This document shows, piece after piece, positions 42,196-51,615 of a stretch of DNA of 64,000 nt. The translations under genes were made by a program, and so were the position numbers. Source of the stretch: an uncultured Eubacteriales bacterium (GTDB lineage: Bacteria > Bacillota > Clostridia > Christensenellales > Aristaeellaceae); NCBI GenBank assembly GCA_902789365.1, contig CADANQ010000003.1:1-64000 (forward strand), read 5' to 3'. The notes beneath the pieces are model-generated. The model worked only from the letters and a program-made list of their open reading frames with translations, did not search any database and was not told where the DNA came from. Positions within the stretch are counted from its first letter, which is position 1; every line of letters starts with the position of its first letter.

Positions 42196-43260
42196 TTACT
42201 GGGTCACCTTGACAGTCCACAAATCGCGGATCTTTTCCCGCTCATGGTAGGCCCTGTTCCAATCGACGCCCATGTCCATCCGGACCAGGCTGTCGGTGGG
42301 TACGGATCCCTCGGGGAAAGCGTCGGAGCCTGCGAGAACCGAATGCATATAGCCTTTCATGATCAGCGCCTGGCCATCCCCGGTCAGGAAGAACCTCGCC
42401 ACAGCCTCAGCGGCTTCGGTATTGCAGTTTTTGGAGTATTCCTCCGCGACAATCATCACGGTGGAGGGGATCAGGATGACGCCGTCCTCCGGGTAGATCA
42501 CCTGGAGATTGGTGCTGCCGGACGCAAGGTACGGGAGGACGCTTTCCTCCAGGATCATGATGGCCGCGCATTCGCCGGTCTGCAGTTTGGAGATGGCGAC
42601 GGAACCGGATTCGCGCATGACGCCGTTGGCGCGCAGGGCGTCCAGGTACTCCTCGCCGTAGGTGTCCAGCAGCGAGACCACGGCGGCGTAGGCGGTGCCG
42701 CTGGTCAGGGGATCGCTCATGGAGATATAGCCCTTCAGGGAGGGGTCAAAGGCGAAATCCCTGAAGGAGCGGGGAATGGTAACGCCCTTCGAGGCCCATG
42801 CTTCGGCTTTTTCGGGGTTGCAGGCCAGGACCATGTTGCATACGCGCACGGGATACCAATATCCGTCGGGGTCATATGCGAAGCGGAGCAGGGTGTCGGC
42901 GTTCTCTACCTCAAAGGAGTGGAGGTAACCGTAATCCTTCATTTCCAGTGAGAAAGCGGGTTCGGCTACCATGAACATATCGCAGTTCAGGGGACGGTCG
43001 CGGTTTTCACCCATCTCCCCGTAGATTTTCGGGATCAGCTTGCTGGTGCCGGACTGGAAGAAGAAGCTGCCGTCGTTGCCGGGCACCAGGTTGGGAAATT
43101 CGGCCTTCAGGGCCTCGTCCATCATGACGATAACCTCGGGGTACATGGATGTGTAGATGACAAGCTCGCCCTCTACGTCCTCGTTGACCGCAAGCGCTGC
43201 GGAGAAACACAGGGACAGAACCGTCAGGGCGCAAAGCAAAGAAGCCAGGACTTTTTTCAT
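42196..43260 (-). CDS. ABC transporter substrate-binding protein (iron/phosphonate-type)
   Basis: 354 residues. Signal peptide MKKVLASLLCALTVLSLCFS (cleavage near ALA-VNE), no lipobox. The start of the mature protein GELVIYTSMYPEVIVMMDEALKAEFP is the classic opening of Fbp/PhnS-type binding proteins (cluster D). Further on, DMFMVAEPAFSLEMKDYGYL, the hinge DPLTSGTAYAAVVSLLDTYGEEYLDAL and GECAAIMILEES fit the family. No clear pair of adjacent Tyr for iron is seen, so ligand is open. Confidence 0.88.
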   Translation of the reverse strand: MKKVLASLLCALTVLSLCFSAALAVNEDVEGELVIYTSMYPEVIVMMDEALKAEFPNLVPGNDGSFFFQSGTSKLIPKIYGEMGENRDRPLNCDMFMVAEPAFSLEMKDYGYLHSFEVENADTLLRFAYDPDGYWYPVRVCNMVLACNPEKAEAWASKGVTIPRSFRDFAFDPSLKGYISMSDPLTSGTAYAAVVSLLDTYGEEYLDALRANGVMRESGSVAISKLQTGECAAIMILEESVLPYLASGSTNLQVIYPEDGVILIPSTVMIVAEEYSKNCNTEAAEAVARFFLTGDGQALIMKGYMHSVLAGSDAFPEGSVPTDSLVRMDMGVDWNRAYHEREKIRDLWTVKVTQ

Positions 43261-43314
43261 GGACTGAGACCTCCCGTCTGAATTCTCCAGTTTAACCGTT
43301 GTTTCGCAAACCTG

Positions 43315-43343
43315 ATTTTAACATAATCACACGGTAAATACAA
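43315..43343 (-). promoter_or_regulatory. Possible promoter for the iron/phosphonate-type importer
   Basis: Minus strand: TTGTAT (43343-43338), 17-base spacer, TAAAAT (43320-43315), about 55 bases before the start at 43260. The -35 is weak. Confidence 0.3.
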
Positions 43344-43415
43344 GAAGGGATATTTATAATGGTGTTTGATCCCATATGCTTTTTTGCTTGATATCGCAAA
43401 TGAAGAGAAGAAAAA

Positions 43416-43444
43416 TTGACATGGCGAAAGGTTATCAATATAAT
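43416..43444 (+). promoter_or_regulatory. Full-consensus promoter in a gene-free region
   Basis: TTGACA (43416-43421), 17 bases, TATAAT (43439-43444): every consensus base matches. The next supported gene (plsX) starts 339 bases later. Within the 522-base gap (43261-43782) I see no convincing gene; short open frames across this promoter lack ribosome sites. Confidence 0.75.
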
Positions 43445-43708
43445 AGAAAAGAAGAATGCGCCGGGGTTTTTCATCCGCTGTCCGAAGGAATTTTATTGAC
43501 ACCGGAATCGGACTGCGCGATGGCGGATATAAGGGACCGGCGGCACAAAAAAAGAAGGTGGTCTGTTTTAGAAAGAAAACGGTTTGTTTTGCGATTTCCG
43601 CACGTCTTCTCTGTTCTTCTTTTGCGTTTGTTCAGGACAATCTTGACCAGAGCGCCGTAAGCGACGATATCTTGGATCGGGATCTTGAAGAAGGGTTCCG
43701 CGCCGCGC

Positions 43709-43737
43709 TTGCCATTTTATATTTACTGTGGTAAAAT
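43709..43737 (+). promoter_or_regulatory. Proximal promoter for plsX
   Basis: TTGCCA (43709-43714), 17-base spacer, TAAAAT (43732-43737), 46 bases before the plsX start. Confidence 0.6.
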
Positions 43738-43782
43738 CATCCCGTTCGTCTGATTTTTTTCTTTAAAGGAGCAAAAATCACG

Positions 43783-44796
43783 ATGGTTCATATTTTTTTG
43801 GATGCCATGGGCGGGGACGACGCCCCGAAATGCACGGCCGAAGGCGCGCTTGAGGCGCTGAGGGCAGACAGCGGGCTGAAGATTACCCTGGCAGGGGTCA
43901 GGAGCGAGGTGGAAAAGTGCCTTGCCGACTATGACGACGTCAGGGACCGCCTGATTCTTCTGGACACACCCGAGGTAATCACCAATCATGACGCGCCGGT
44001 GATGGCTGTCCGCCAGAAAAAGCAGTCCGGAATCGTCCGGGGCATGCTCGCGGTCAGGGAGGGAGAAGCGGACGGGTTTGTTTCCGCCGGTTCCACCGGG
44101 GCGGTGCTTGCCGGAGGCATGTTCCGCCTCGGCCGGATCGAAGGGGTAGAACGGCCCGCCCTGGCGCCGCTGCTCCCCAACGGGAAGGGCTTTTTCTGCC
44201 TGATTGACTGCGGAGCCAACGTGGACTGCCTTCCGGCGTACCTGCCGCAGTTCGGCATGATGGGCAGCGCCTACATGAAGCAGATGCGGGGGATAGAAAA
44301 CCCGAGGGTAGGCCTGGTGAACATCGGCGCCGAAGCGGAAAAAGGCAATGCTCTCGCCAAGGCGGCGTATCCGCTGATGGCCCGGGCACCTTTCAATTTC
44401 GTGGGCAATATCGAGGGACGTGATATCACCGCGGATATGGCCGACGTGATTGTAAGCGACGGTTTTTCCGGCAACCTGATCCTTAAGTTCATGGAAGGCG
44501 TGGCGATGACGCTTCTCGGAATCATCAAAAAAGAGATGATGGCCGATTTCCGCGGAAAGCTGGGCGGCATGATCGCAAAGCCCGCCTTCAGGAGGGTCAA
44601 AAAGGTCATGGACTACACGGAGGTCGGCGGCGCGCCGCTCCTGGGCGTGAACGGCGTGGTTGTGAAGGCCCATGGCTCCAGCAACGCCCATGCCGTCGCC
44701 TGCGCCGTGCGTCAGGCGGTGCTGATGAAACAGAAGGATGTTCCCGGCGTCATTCGTGAGGGCATCCGGAAAATGAACGAGGGATTGCAGGGATGA
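43783..44796 (+). CDS. plsX: Phosphate acyltransferase PlsX
   Basis: 337 residues, full length. It makes acyl-phosphate from acyl-ACP, the first step of phospholipid synthesis in most bacteria. Landmarks: LDAMGGDDAPK at the N-terminus, GMLAVREGEADGFVSAGSTGAVLAGG split over ~85-110, FCLIDCGANVDCLP, NIGAEAEKGNALAKAAYPLM and FVGNIEGRDI, DGFSGNLILK. RBS AAAGGAG. The usual rpmF and fapR neighbours are missing upstream; acpP follows as expected. Confidence 0.96.
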   Translation: MVHIFLDAMGGDDAPKCTAEGALEALRADSGLKITLAGVRSEVEKCLADYDDVRDRLILLDTPEVITNHDAPVMAVRQKKQSGIVRGMLAVREGEADGFVSAGSTGAVLAGGMFRLGRIEGVERPALAPLLPNGKGFFCLIDCGANVDCLPAYLPQFGMMGSAYMKQMRGIENPRVGLVNIGAEAEKGNALAKAAYPLMARAPFNFVGNIEGRDITADMADVIVSDGFSGNLILKFMEGVAMTLLGIIKKEMMADFRGKLGGMIAKPAFRRVKKVMDYTEVGGAPLLGVNGVVVKAHGSSNAHAVACAVRQAVLMKQKDVPGVIREGIRKMNEGLQG

Positions 44797-44828
44797 CCTG
44801 TGTCCATAGATGAAAGGGGTTGTATTCC

Positions 44829-45065
44829 ATGAATAACGAGATTCTTGCCACTGTTTCCGAAATGATCGCAAAGCAGCTGAAACTGGACGTTTCCGAAGTA
44901 ACCGCCGACAAGCGCCTCCTTGAAGACCTGAAGGCCGACAGCGCGAATATCATGGTCCTGATCATGGATCTGGAAGACCAGTACGACCTGACGGTGGAGG
45001 ACGCCGCCATCGCCGAACTGAAAACAGTCGGCGACGTGGCGGAATATATCGAAAAGCATCAGTAA
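44829..45065 (+). CDS. acpP: Acyl carrier protein
   Basis: 78 residues, small and acidic. It carries acyl chains on a 4'-phosphopantetheine arm attached to the Ser in LKADSANIMVLIMDLED. This reads DSA instead of the usual DSL, a mild departure at a position that contacts partner enzymes. Start at ATG 44829 behind GAAAGGGG; a TTG at 44820 is in frame but less likely. Sits between plsX and rnc, the standard Firmicute order. Confidence 0.95.
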   Translation: MNNEILATVSEMIAKQLKLDVSEVTADKRLLEDLKADSANIMVLIMDLEDQYDLTVEDAAIAELKTVGDVAEYIEKHQ

Positions 45066-45189
45066 CGGACTTTTTCTTCGGCGCGTCCGCTTTCCGGGCG
45101 CGCCATGTCCTATTAAAGAGCCGGGTTTGATCACGCGGCGCGAGGGCGCCCGCGGAGGTACGCATCCCCCGGTATGGAAGAGTGAAAGA

Positions 45190-45864
45190 ATGTATTCGGC
45201 TTTGTATGATGCCCTGGGATATCGTTTCCGCGACGAAAGGCTGCTGCGCCTGGCGCTCAGGCATCCTTCTGCGGGAAGTGATAACAACCAGCGGCTGGAG
45301 TTTCTCGGGGACTCGGTTCTTCAGCTGTGCGTCAGCGACCGCATTTTCCGTGAGAACCCCGGCAAAAAAGAGGGGGAGATGACCTTCCTCAGGCAAAGGC
45401 TGGTCTGCGAGGACGCTTTGGCGGAGATTGCGGGGAAGATCGGCCTGGGCGCTTATCTGGTCATGGACCACGGCTGCGACGGGACCGGAGGACGGACGCA
45501 TCCGGGTCCCCTTTCCGACGCGATGGAAGCGGTTCTGGCCGCAGTATACCTGGACGGGGGGTACCAGGCGGCGTTTGACGTCATTTCCCTGTTGTGGAAG
45601 GATATGGACAGCGGGAAGCCGACCGCCCCCGATCCCAAGGGGAAGCTGCAGGAATACACCCAGTCCCACGGTATGGGCATGCCGGTCTACGCGGTGGAAA
45701 ATACCGAGGGACCGGTGCATGACAGGGTGTTTACGCTGTCCTGCACCGTGGACGGGAGGCTCCTGGCCTCAGCGAGCGGGAAAACCAAAAAACGGGCGGA
45801 GCAGGCCGCCGCCGAGGCGGCGCTCAGACTGCTTGAAGGAAGCCGGGAGCAAGGGAAAACATGA
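45190..45864 (+). CDS. rnc: Ribonuclease III
   Basis: 224 residues. It cleaves double-stranded RNA in rRNA and mRNA processing. The signature NQRLEFLGDSVLQL carries catalytic acidic residues; the second set is in LSDAMEAVLAAVYLDGG. The C-terminal dsRNA-binding domain is ~150-220 (DPKGKLQEYTQSHG ... GKTKKRAEQAAAEAALRLL). I start at ATG 45190 (GGAAGAG upstream); the frame opens at 45127 but the extra 21 residues do not resemble the family. Overlaps smc by four bases (ATGA). Confidence 0.94.
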   Translation: MYSALYDALGYRFRDERLLRLALRHPSAGSDNNQRLEFLGDSVLQLCVSDRIFRENPGKKEGEMTFLRQRLVCEDALAEIAGKIGLGAYLVMDHGCDGTGGRTHPGPLSDAMEAVLAAVYLDGGYQAAFDVISLLWKDMDSGKPTAPDPKGKLQEYTQSHGMGMPVYAVENTEGPVHDRVFTLSCTVDGRLLASASGKTKKRAEQAAAEAALRLLEGSREQGKT

Positions 45865-48800
45865 GGCTGAAAAGGCTTGAAATCTATGGTTTCAAATCCT
45901 TCGCGGACAAAACCGAGATTGTTTTCAACGAGGGAATCACGGGCATCGTCGGACCGAACGGCTCCGGCAAAAGCAATATAAGCGACGCGGTCCGCTGGGT
46001 GCTCGGGGAACAGAATGCCCGCATCCTGCGGGGAAACCGCATGGAGGACGTCATCTTCGGCGGGACCGCCCAGCGCAAGGCCGCCAATTACTGCGAGGTA
46101 TCCCTGGTTTTCGACAATGAGGACCATGCCCTCAGGACCGAATTCTCCGAGGTGATGGTGACCCGCCGGGTCTACCGCAGCGGCGAGAGCGGTTTTTTCC
46201 TTAACCGGAATTCCTGCCGCCTGAAGGACATCCACGAGCTGTTCCGGGATACCGGCATCGGGCGGGAAGGCTATTCCCTGATCGGTCAGGGCCGCATCGA
46301 CGAGATCCTTTCGGCAAAATCCGACGACCGCAGGCAGGTGTTTGAGGAAGCCGCGGGCGTGATGACCTTCCGCTTCCGCAAGGAAGAGGCGGAAAGGAAG
46401 CTGGAAAGGACCAGGGACAACTTAAGCCGGGTCAACGACATCATCGGCGAACTTGAGGACCGTCTGGAGCCCCTGAAAAAGCAGGCCGAGACAGCCAGGA
46501 TATACCTGGATCTCTCTTCCCGCCTGAAGGAACTTGAAATCGGAATTTTCGTTTACCGCTACGATCGTTCCAGGGCCCGGATGGAAGGGCTGAAGAAGAA
46601 CCTGGAGGGGATCCGGGAGGCCATCGAGGAACACGAAAGGGATATCGGCGAAAACACCCGGGAGAGGGACAGTCTGCAGGAGGCCATGAGCCGCCTGGAC
46701 GATCTGATCGACGCCGCCCGGTCTGAGGAATCGCAGGCGGGGGAAGATTTGCGTCTTGCGAGGGACGAGGCCCGGGGGGTGGAACAGCGCATCCGCATTC
46801 TTGCCGAAAGGCAGGGGAGGATCGAAAGCGACCTGAAGGAAAACGCCGACAGAATCGCCGCCCTGGAGGGCATGGCGGACAGCGACGCAGAGAATACCCG
46901 CAAAGCTCGGGAAACGATGCGCGCGGCCGAAGAGAAAGCCGGCGCGGAGCAGACGCTGCTTGAGGAGGCCATCGCCGACGCCGACCGGGCCGAAAAAGAG
47001 CTGGACGATCACAAAAACCGGATTCTTGCGGCGGTCAACCGCCTGAGCGATGTCCGCAATCAGGAAGCGCGGGCCCAGGCGGTCCATGCCCAGATGACCG
47101 TGCGCCTGGAGGAACTGCTCGGCGGTCGGGACGACCAGCGGGAAAAGGAAAAGCAGCTGTCCCTGAAGCTTGCCGAGGCTGAAAAGGCGTCCGCGGCGGC
47201 GGAGGAGCTGCTGAAGGGAAAGACGGACGAGGCGGAAAAAAAGCGCCGGGCTGTCGAGGAATGCTCCGCACGGATGCGCGAAGCGGCGCAGAAAGCGCAG
47301 GACGCCCACCTGAAGCAGGAGACGGACTTAAGCCGGCTGCGCCTGCTCAGCGACATGTCCCGGGAAATGGAGGGCTACAATCAGGCGGTCAAGCAGGCCC
47401 TGCGGTACGGGAAAAACGATCCGGGGGTCGCTGATATCGTCGCAAAACTGATCCGCGTGCCCAGGGAATACGAAACGGCGATCGATATGGTTCTGGGAGG
47501 TACGCTTCAGAATATCGTGACCAGGGACGAGGACGCGGCCAAGCGGATGATCGACTATCTGCGGATCAACCGTCTGGGCAGGGCCACCTTCCTGCCCATG
47601 ACCACCGTTCGGTCCAGGGTTCTGACGGGCGAGGAAAGAAGAGTCCTTCGCATGGACGGGTGTGTCGGCGTCGCCAGCGAGCTGATTGCTTTCGACGAGG
47701 CGTACCGCGGGGTAATCGAGAACCTGCTGGGCCGGACCGTGATTGCCAGGGACCTGAAGAGCGGCATCGAGATTATGCGGGCCGGGCGGCACGCCTTCCG
47801 GTTGGTGACTCTTGCGGGAGATGTCATGCATTCGGGCGGTTCCATGACGGGCGGCACGGCCAACAAGACGGCGGCGTCCCTTCTGTCCCGTGAAAGGGAG
47901 ATAGCCGACCTGAAGGCCTCCACGGCCCGGGGAAAGGAAGACCTGGAGATTCTGCGCCGCGGGGCGGACGAGCTGCGCGCGGAAAGGGACAGGCTGAGGC
48001 TTGAACTGGCCGACGCTTCGGAAGAGGTCCACCAGGAGGAGATCGGCTGCGCCAGGGAACAGGAACACGTGTCCAAGGCGGCCGACGAACTGAGCGCGCA
48101 CCGCGCGAACATGCAAAAGAGCGAGGAAGCCATTGCCCAATTGCGCCTTGGCATCGCCGGCATCGAGGAAGACCTGAAAAAAGCCTCCGAACTGACCGAG
48201 GAGACCGCCTTTGACCGGGAAAAAATGGACGCGGAAACCATCCGCCTCCAGGATAACCTGAAAAACCGCCGCCGGGCCACCGAAGAGCGGCGCGAATCCC
48301 TCGCCGCGTGCCGCGAAGCTCTGACCGAAGCGGTCCACAGGATGGACATCCTCGGACGGGACGCCAGACAGCGCGGCGAAGAACTGGCTTCAGCCCGGGT
48401 TATGAGAAAGAACCTTGAAACGCAGGCGGCGAACGCGGCAGGCGAGCGGGAAGCGCTGGACGCTCTTTTCCTCAAGGCCGGGGAAAAGACCGAAGCCATG
48501 GAAGCGCGGGAAAAGGAATGTGCCGGCAAGGTTTCCGTCCTTGAAGGACGGCGGCGTGAGATCGGCGAAAAGCAGCGGCAGAACAACCGGGCGGGGGACG
48601 AGCTGCGCGCCCTTTATGAACAGGATACCCAACGCGCCCACCGGCTGGAGCTGAACCTGGGGAAGGTCGAAAACGAGGTAAACGGCTTATGCGATCACAT
48701 GTTCAACGCCTACGAGATCACATATGCCAACGCCGTTGAGATGATCGGGCCGCAGGAAAAGCCCTTTGAAATCGAGAAGAGCGAAAAGGAAGCCGGAGAA

Positions 48801-49424
48801 CTGCGCAGGGCCATCCGTGACATGGGTACGGTGAACGTGGCGGCCATCGACGAATACGCCGACACAAAGGACCGTTACGACAGCCTGACCACCCAGCGGG
48901 ACGACCTGAACAAGGCCGAGGACGACCTGCAGCACCTGATCGAGCGCCTTCTCAGGCAGATGGAAAGCCAGTTTGTTGAGGAATTTGCCAAGCTTGACGC
49001 TTATTTCCGCATCACTTTTGCGAGGCTTTTCGGGGGCGGCCACGCCGAATTGAAGCTGACCGATCCCGACGACGCGCTGAACTGTTCCATCGAAATCATC
49101 GCCCAGCCTCCGGGAAAAAAGCTGCAGATGCTCTCCCTGCTTTCCGGCGGCGAGCGCGCGCTTACGGCCATCGCGATCCTTTTTGCGATGCTCAAGCTGA
49201 AGCCGACGCCCTTCTGCTTCCTGGACGAGATCGAAGCGGCTTTGGACGAGGCCAATATCGGATACTTTGCGGATTACCTTTCGGAATACAAGGCGGGGAC
49301 CCAGTTTGTCGTTGTCACCCACCGCAAGGGCACCATGGAACGCTGCGACGCGCTGTACGGCCTGGCCATGCAGGAGCACGGCGTGTCACGCATGGTGTCC
49401 GTGGACCTGAAGGACTATGAATAA
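45861..49424 (+). CDS. smc: Chromosome segregation ATPase SMC
   Basis: 1187 residues, normal length. Walker A GPNGSGKSNISDAVRWVLGE near residue 35. Coiled coil ~165-500, hinge ~505-680 (PGVADIVAKLIRVPREYETAI, LNNRLGR-like DYLRINRLGRATFLPM, HAFRLVTLAGDVMHSGGSMTGG), second coiled coil ~690-1015. The C-terminal head has LSLLSGGERALTAIAILFAM (signature) and PFCFLDEIEAALDEANI (Walker B). It compacts and organises the chromosome with ScpAB. Starts inside the rnc stop; ftsY follows 12 bases later. Confidence 0.97.
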   Translation: MRLKRLEIYGFKSFADKTEIVFNEGITGIVGPNGSGKSNISDAVRWVLGEQNARILRGNRMEDVIFGGTAQRKAANYCEVSLVFDNEDHALRTEFSEVMVTRRVYRSGESGFFLNRNSCRLKDIHELFRDTGIGREGYSLIGQGRIDEILSAKSDDRRQVFEEAAGVMTFRFRKEEAERKLERTRDNLSRVNDIIGELEDRLEPLKKQAETARIYLDLSSRLKELEIGIFVYRYDRSRARMEGLKKNLEGIREAIEEHERDIGENTRERDSLQEAMSRLDDLIDAARSEESQAGEDLRLARDEARGVEQRIRILAERQGRIESDLKENADRIAALEGMADSDAENTRKARETMRAAEEKAGAEQTLLEEAIADADRAEKELDDHKNRILAAVNRLSDVRNQEARAQAVHAQMTVRLEELLGGRDDQREKEKQLSLKLAEAEKASAAAEELLKGKTDEAEKKRRAVEECSARMREAAQKAQDAHLKQETDLSRLRLLSDMSREMEGYNQAVKQALRYGKNDPGVADIVAKLIRVPREYETAIDMVLGGTLQNIVTRDEDAAKRMIDYLRINRLGRATFLPMTTVRSRVLTGEERRVLRMDGCVGVASELIAFDEAYRGVIENLLGRTVIARDLKSGIEIMRAGRHAFRLVTLAGDVMHSGGSMTGGTANKTAASLLSREREIADLKASTARGKEDLEILRRGADELRAERDRLRLELADASEEVHQEEIGCAREQEHVSKAADELSAHRANMQKSEEAIAQLRLGIAGIEEDLKKASELTEETAFDREKMDAETIRLQDNLKNRRRATEERRESLAACREALTEAVHRMDILGRDARQRGEELASARVMRKNLETQAANAAGEREALDALFLKAGEKTEAMEAREKECAGKVSVLEGRRREIGEKQRQNNRAGDELRALYEQDTQRAHRLELNLGKVENEVNGLCDHMFNAYEITYANAVEMIGPQEKPFEIEKSEKEAGELRRAIRDMGTVNVAAIDEYADTKDRYDSLTTQRDDLNKAEDDLQHLIERLLRQMESQFVEEFAKLDAYFRITFARLFGGGHAELKLTDPDDALNCSIEIIAQPPGKKLQMLSLLSGGERALTAIAILFAMLKLKPTPFCFLDEIEAALDEANIGYFADYLSEYKAGTQFVVVTHRKGTMERCDALYGLAMQEHGVSRMVSVDLKDYE

Positions 49425-49436
49425 GGAGGATGGACC

Positions 49437-50357
49437 ATGGGATTTTTTCAGCGCCTGAAGCAGGGCCTGACCAAAACCAGGGGGGGACTGACCAAGAAGG
49501 TGGACGAACTGGTGGTCAGCGGACGCCCCATCGACGATGATTTCTATGACGAGCTGACCGATATCCTGATTCTTGCGGACGTAGGTGTCAGCGCCACGGA
49601 GGAGATCATCGAAAAACTGAAGGCACGGGTAAAGGAAAAGGGTGTCAGGGATACTTCTGCCTGCAGGGAGCTTCTGAAGGAGATTATCATCGAGGAAATG
49701 AACATTCCGCGGCCTAAGCTGCAGTGGCCCCTGGTGATGTTCGTCGTGGGCGTCAACGGCGTGGGCAAGACCACCACCGTGGGCAAGCTGGCCCTGCGTT
49801 TCCAGGAGATCGGCCACAGCGTCATCCTGGCGGCGGCGGATACCTTCCGCGCAGCGGCGGACGAGCAGCTGTCGGTGTGGGCTGAGCGCGCCGGCGTGCC
49901 GCTGATCCGCGGCGGCGAGGGCGCCGACCCCGCGTCGGTGGTCTACGACGCCATCCAGGCGGCCAAAGCCCGCAATAACGACCTGCTGATCGTGGATACG
50001 GCGGGGCGTCTGCACAACAAAAAGAACCTGATGGACGAGCTGTCTAAAATGCGCCGGATCATCGACCGGGAATACCCGGAGGCCACGATGCGCTGCATGC
50101 TGATCCTGGACGCCACCACGGGACAGAACGGCATCCAGCAGGCCAAACAGTTCAAGGAAGCCGTTGAGATCGGCGGCATCATCCTGACCAAGCTGGACGG
50201 AACCGCCAAGGGAGGCATTGCCATCGCCATCCGCAAGGAACTGGATATCCCGGTTTGGTACATTGGCGTGGGCGAGGGCATCGACGATCTGCAGGCCTTC
50301 GAGGCGAGGCAGTTCGCGGACGCACTCTTTGGCGACGACGAAAGCAAAAAAGCCTGA
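49437..50357 (+). CDS. ftsY: Signal recognition particle receptor FtsY
   Basis: 306 residues, the compact form without the long acidic A-domain of E. coli. N domain ~1-95; the G domain has GVNGVGKTTTVGKLA (G1), DTFRAAADEQL, IVDTAGRLHNKKNLMDEL (G3), LTKLDGTAKGG (G4) and IGVGEGIDDLQAF. It receives SRP-ribosome complexes at the membrane. RBS TAAGGAGG. Last gene of the plsX-acpP-rnc-smc-ftsY run. Confidence 0.97.
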   Translation: MGFFQRLKQGLTKTRGGLTKKVDELVVSGRPIDDDFYDELTDILILADVGVSATEEIIEKLKARVKEKGVRDTSACRELLKEIIIEEMNIPRPKLQWPLVMFVVGVNGVGKTTTVGKLALRFQEIGHSVILAAADTFRAAADEQLSVWAERAGVPLIRGGEGADPASVVYDAIQAAKARNNDLLIVDTAGRLHNKKNLMDELSKMRRIIDREYPEATMRCMLILDATTGQNGIQQAKQFKEAVEIGGIILTKLDGTAKGGIAIAIRKELDIPVWYIGVGEGIDDLQAFEARQFADALFGDDESKKA

Positions 50358-50403
50358 GAAAAACCCTTTCGGAGCTTCCCCGGCAATTCAGTGAACGGGA
50401 CCG

Positions 50404-50455
50404 AAACAAGGCGCTGCAGCGGAGCAAAAACCCGCGGCAGCGCCTGTTTATGTGT
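50404..50455. terminator. Bidirectional terminator after ftsY
   Basis: Nested stems AAACA/TGTTT, GGCGCTGC (50410-50417)/GCAGCGCC (50437-50444) and GCGG/CCGC around an A-rich loop, with T-rich runs following on the plus strand. It lies between ftsY (+) and the gene ending at 50466 (-). Confidence 0.8.
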
Positions 50456-50465
50456 TTGCGTTTTT

Positions 50466-51029
50466 TCAATCGAGACCGAACAGCTCTTCCGCCACGGCGC
50501 AGCCGGCATTGTCACCCGCGCCATCCTCAGAAGGGATATGAAGGGAGTCCCTGCCGCAGAAAAGGTACCAGTCGCCCCCGGAGGAAGCATAATCGATGTA
50601 TGACGAGGCGCAGCCCGTCATCCCCGCACTGTCCCATACCCGGACACCGTAGACTTCGCCGTTCGCCCGAAAGAGAGGGCCGTGGGAACGCAGTTCCTCC
50701 GGCAGGGGACGGAAGCGGTCCAGGTAATCGGCCGCCTCGTTTTCCGGCAGGATCAGCAGATCGCCCCGGCTGATATCCTCGCCGATCATCAGGTAGGAAA
50801 AGGGATGACAGCGCACCATGCGGACGGAGGAGGGCATCTGCTGTTCGAGGGCGTAGGACAGTTCCCTGTCCCGAAGAAAAGTATCCTCGGCGCTGACATA
50901 GACGGTCACCTTGCTCCGGGGCGGGGCGTCAGTGAGGAGGTTTACGACAAAATTCCATATCAGTGCGCTTAACAGGAACCAAAGGACCATGCGGGTCAAC
51001 AGCGAAAGCACGCGCTTTACTTTATTCAT
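50466..51029 (-). CDS. Membrane-anchored protein of unknown function
   Basis: 187 residues. One N-terminal membrane segment (MVLWFLLSALIWNFVVNLLT) after a short basic start, then an extracytoplasmic domain. SKVTVYVSAEDTFLRDRELSYALEQ, GDLLILPENEAADYLDRFRPL and GVRVWDSAGMTG resemble the alternating strands of a periplasmic binding-protein lobe, but I cannot name a family. It overlaps the 51022 gene by eight bases, so the two are coupled and probably act together. Confidence 0.7.
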   Translation of the reverse strand: MNKVKRVLSLLTRMVLWFLLSALIWNFVVNLLTDAPPRSKVTVYVSAEDTFLRDRELSYALEQQMPSSVRMVRCHPFSYLMIGEDISRGDLLILPENEAADYLDRFRPLPEELRSHGPLFRANGEVYGVRVWDSAGMTGCASSYIDYASSGGDWYLFCGRDSLHIPSEDGAGDNAGCAVAEELFGLD

Positions 51030-51507
51030 GGCGCACCTCGAAGGCCGTGATAAAGCCGTCCGCCGTCATGACGCTGACGGCGCTTCCGGGCCCGGGGAAA
51101 CCCGGGGAACGTTTTTTGCTGATCAGGAGGCGTTTGCTTCCTTCGCCGGTCTTCAGGATTACCTCTCTTATTTCGATGCTGCCGCGGATGCGCACAGGCG
51201 CGGAGAGACGTTCGACGAGGCCTGAAAGGCAGGCGGGTTCCTTTTTCAGGACGCGTTCCGCGTGCAGGTATTCCGCCCGGGCGGGTAACCAGTATACGTC
51301 CGCGGCCGTCAGGATAATCCAACCCGCGAGGGAGAAAATGAGGGTGGTCTGAAGGCGGACGCGGTTCTCATTGAGAACATTGACCCCCGCGCACAGAAAG
51401 ACGCAGGCGGCGAGGGCCGCGAGGACAAGGAGGGCGGCAAGCCGGGCGCAAAGGGTCAGGCTCCGGCGGGTCTGCGCGTTTTCGAGGGAACTGTACAGCG
51501 GCTTCAA
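51022..51507 (-). CDS. Small membrane protein of unknown function
   Basis: 161 residues with two N-terminal membrane helices (CARLAALLVLAALAACVFLCAG and TTLIFSLAGWIILTAADVYWL), then a ~95-residue soluble beta-rich domain (VRIRGSIEIREVILKTGEGSKRLLIS, GFPGPGSAVSVMTADGFITAFEV). The layout resembles NfeD- or OB-like small membrane proteins but no signature is clear. First gene of a two-gene minus-strand unit. Confidence 0.65.
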   Translation of the reverse strand: MKPLYSSLENAQTRRSLTLCARLAALLVLAALAACVFLCAGVNVLNENRVRLQTTLIFSLAGWIILTAADVYWLPARAEYLHAERVLKKEPACLSGLVERLSAPVRIRGSIEIREVILKTGEGSKRLLISKKRSPGFPGPGSAVSVMTADGFITAFEVRHE

Positions 51508-51540
51508 TGGGATCGCATCCTTTCTTTGTCCGAAGTTTTA

Positions 51541-51569
51541 TTGACAAACCCGGGGAGGAAGATTATCAT
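51541..51569 (+). promoter_or_regulatory. Promoter for the GH13 amylase gene
   Basis: Perfect TTGACA (51541-51546), 17-base spacer, TATCAT (51564-51569), 46 bases before the ATG at 51616. Confidence 0.7.
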
Positions 51570-51615
51570 GAACGGGGATAAACGGAAAAAACAATAACGA
51601 AAGCGGGGAAGGCAT

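Noticed and set aside
43376..43660. A 94-codon open frame before plsX
   Set aside because: It begins upstream of and crosses a full-consensus promoter, has no ribosome site, and its product is Arg-rich with no recognisable feature.
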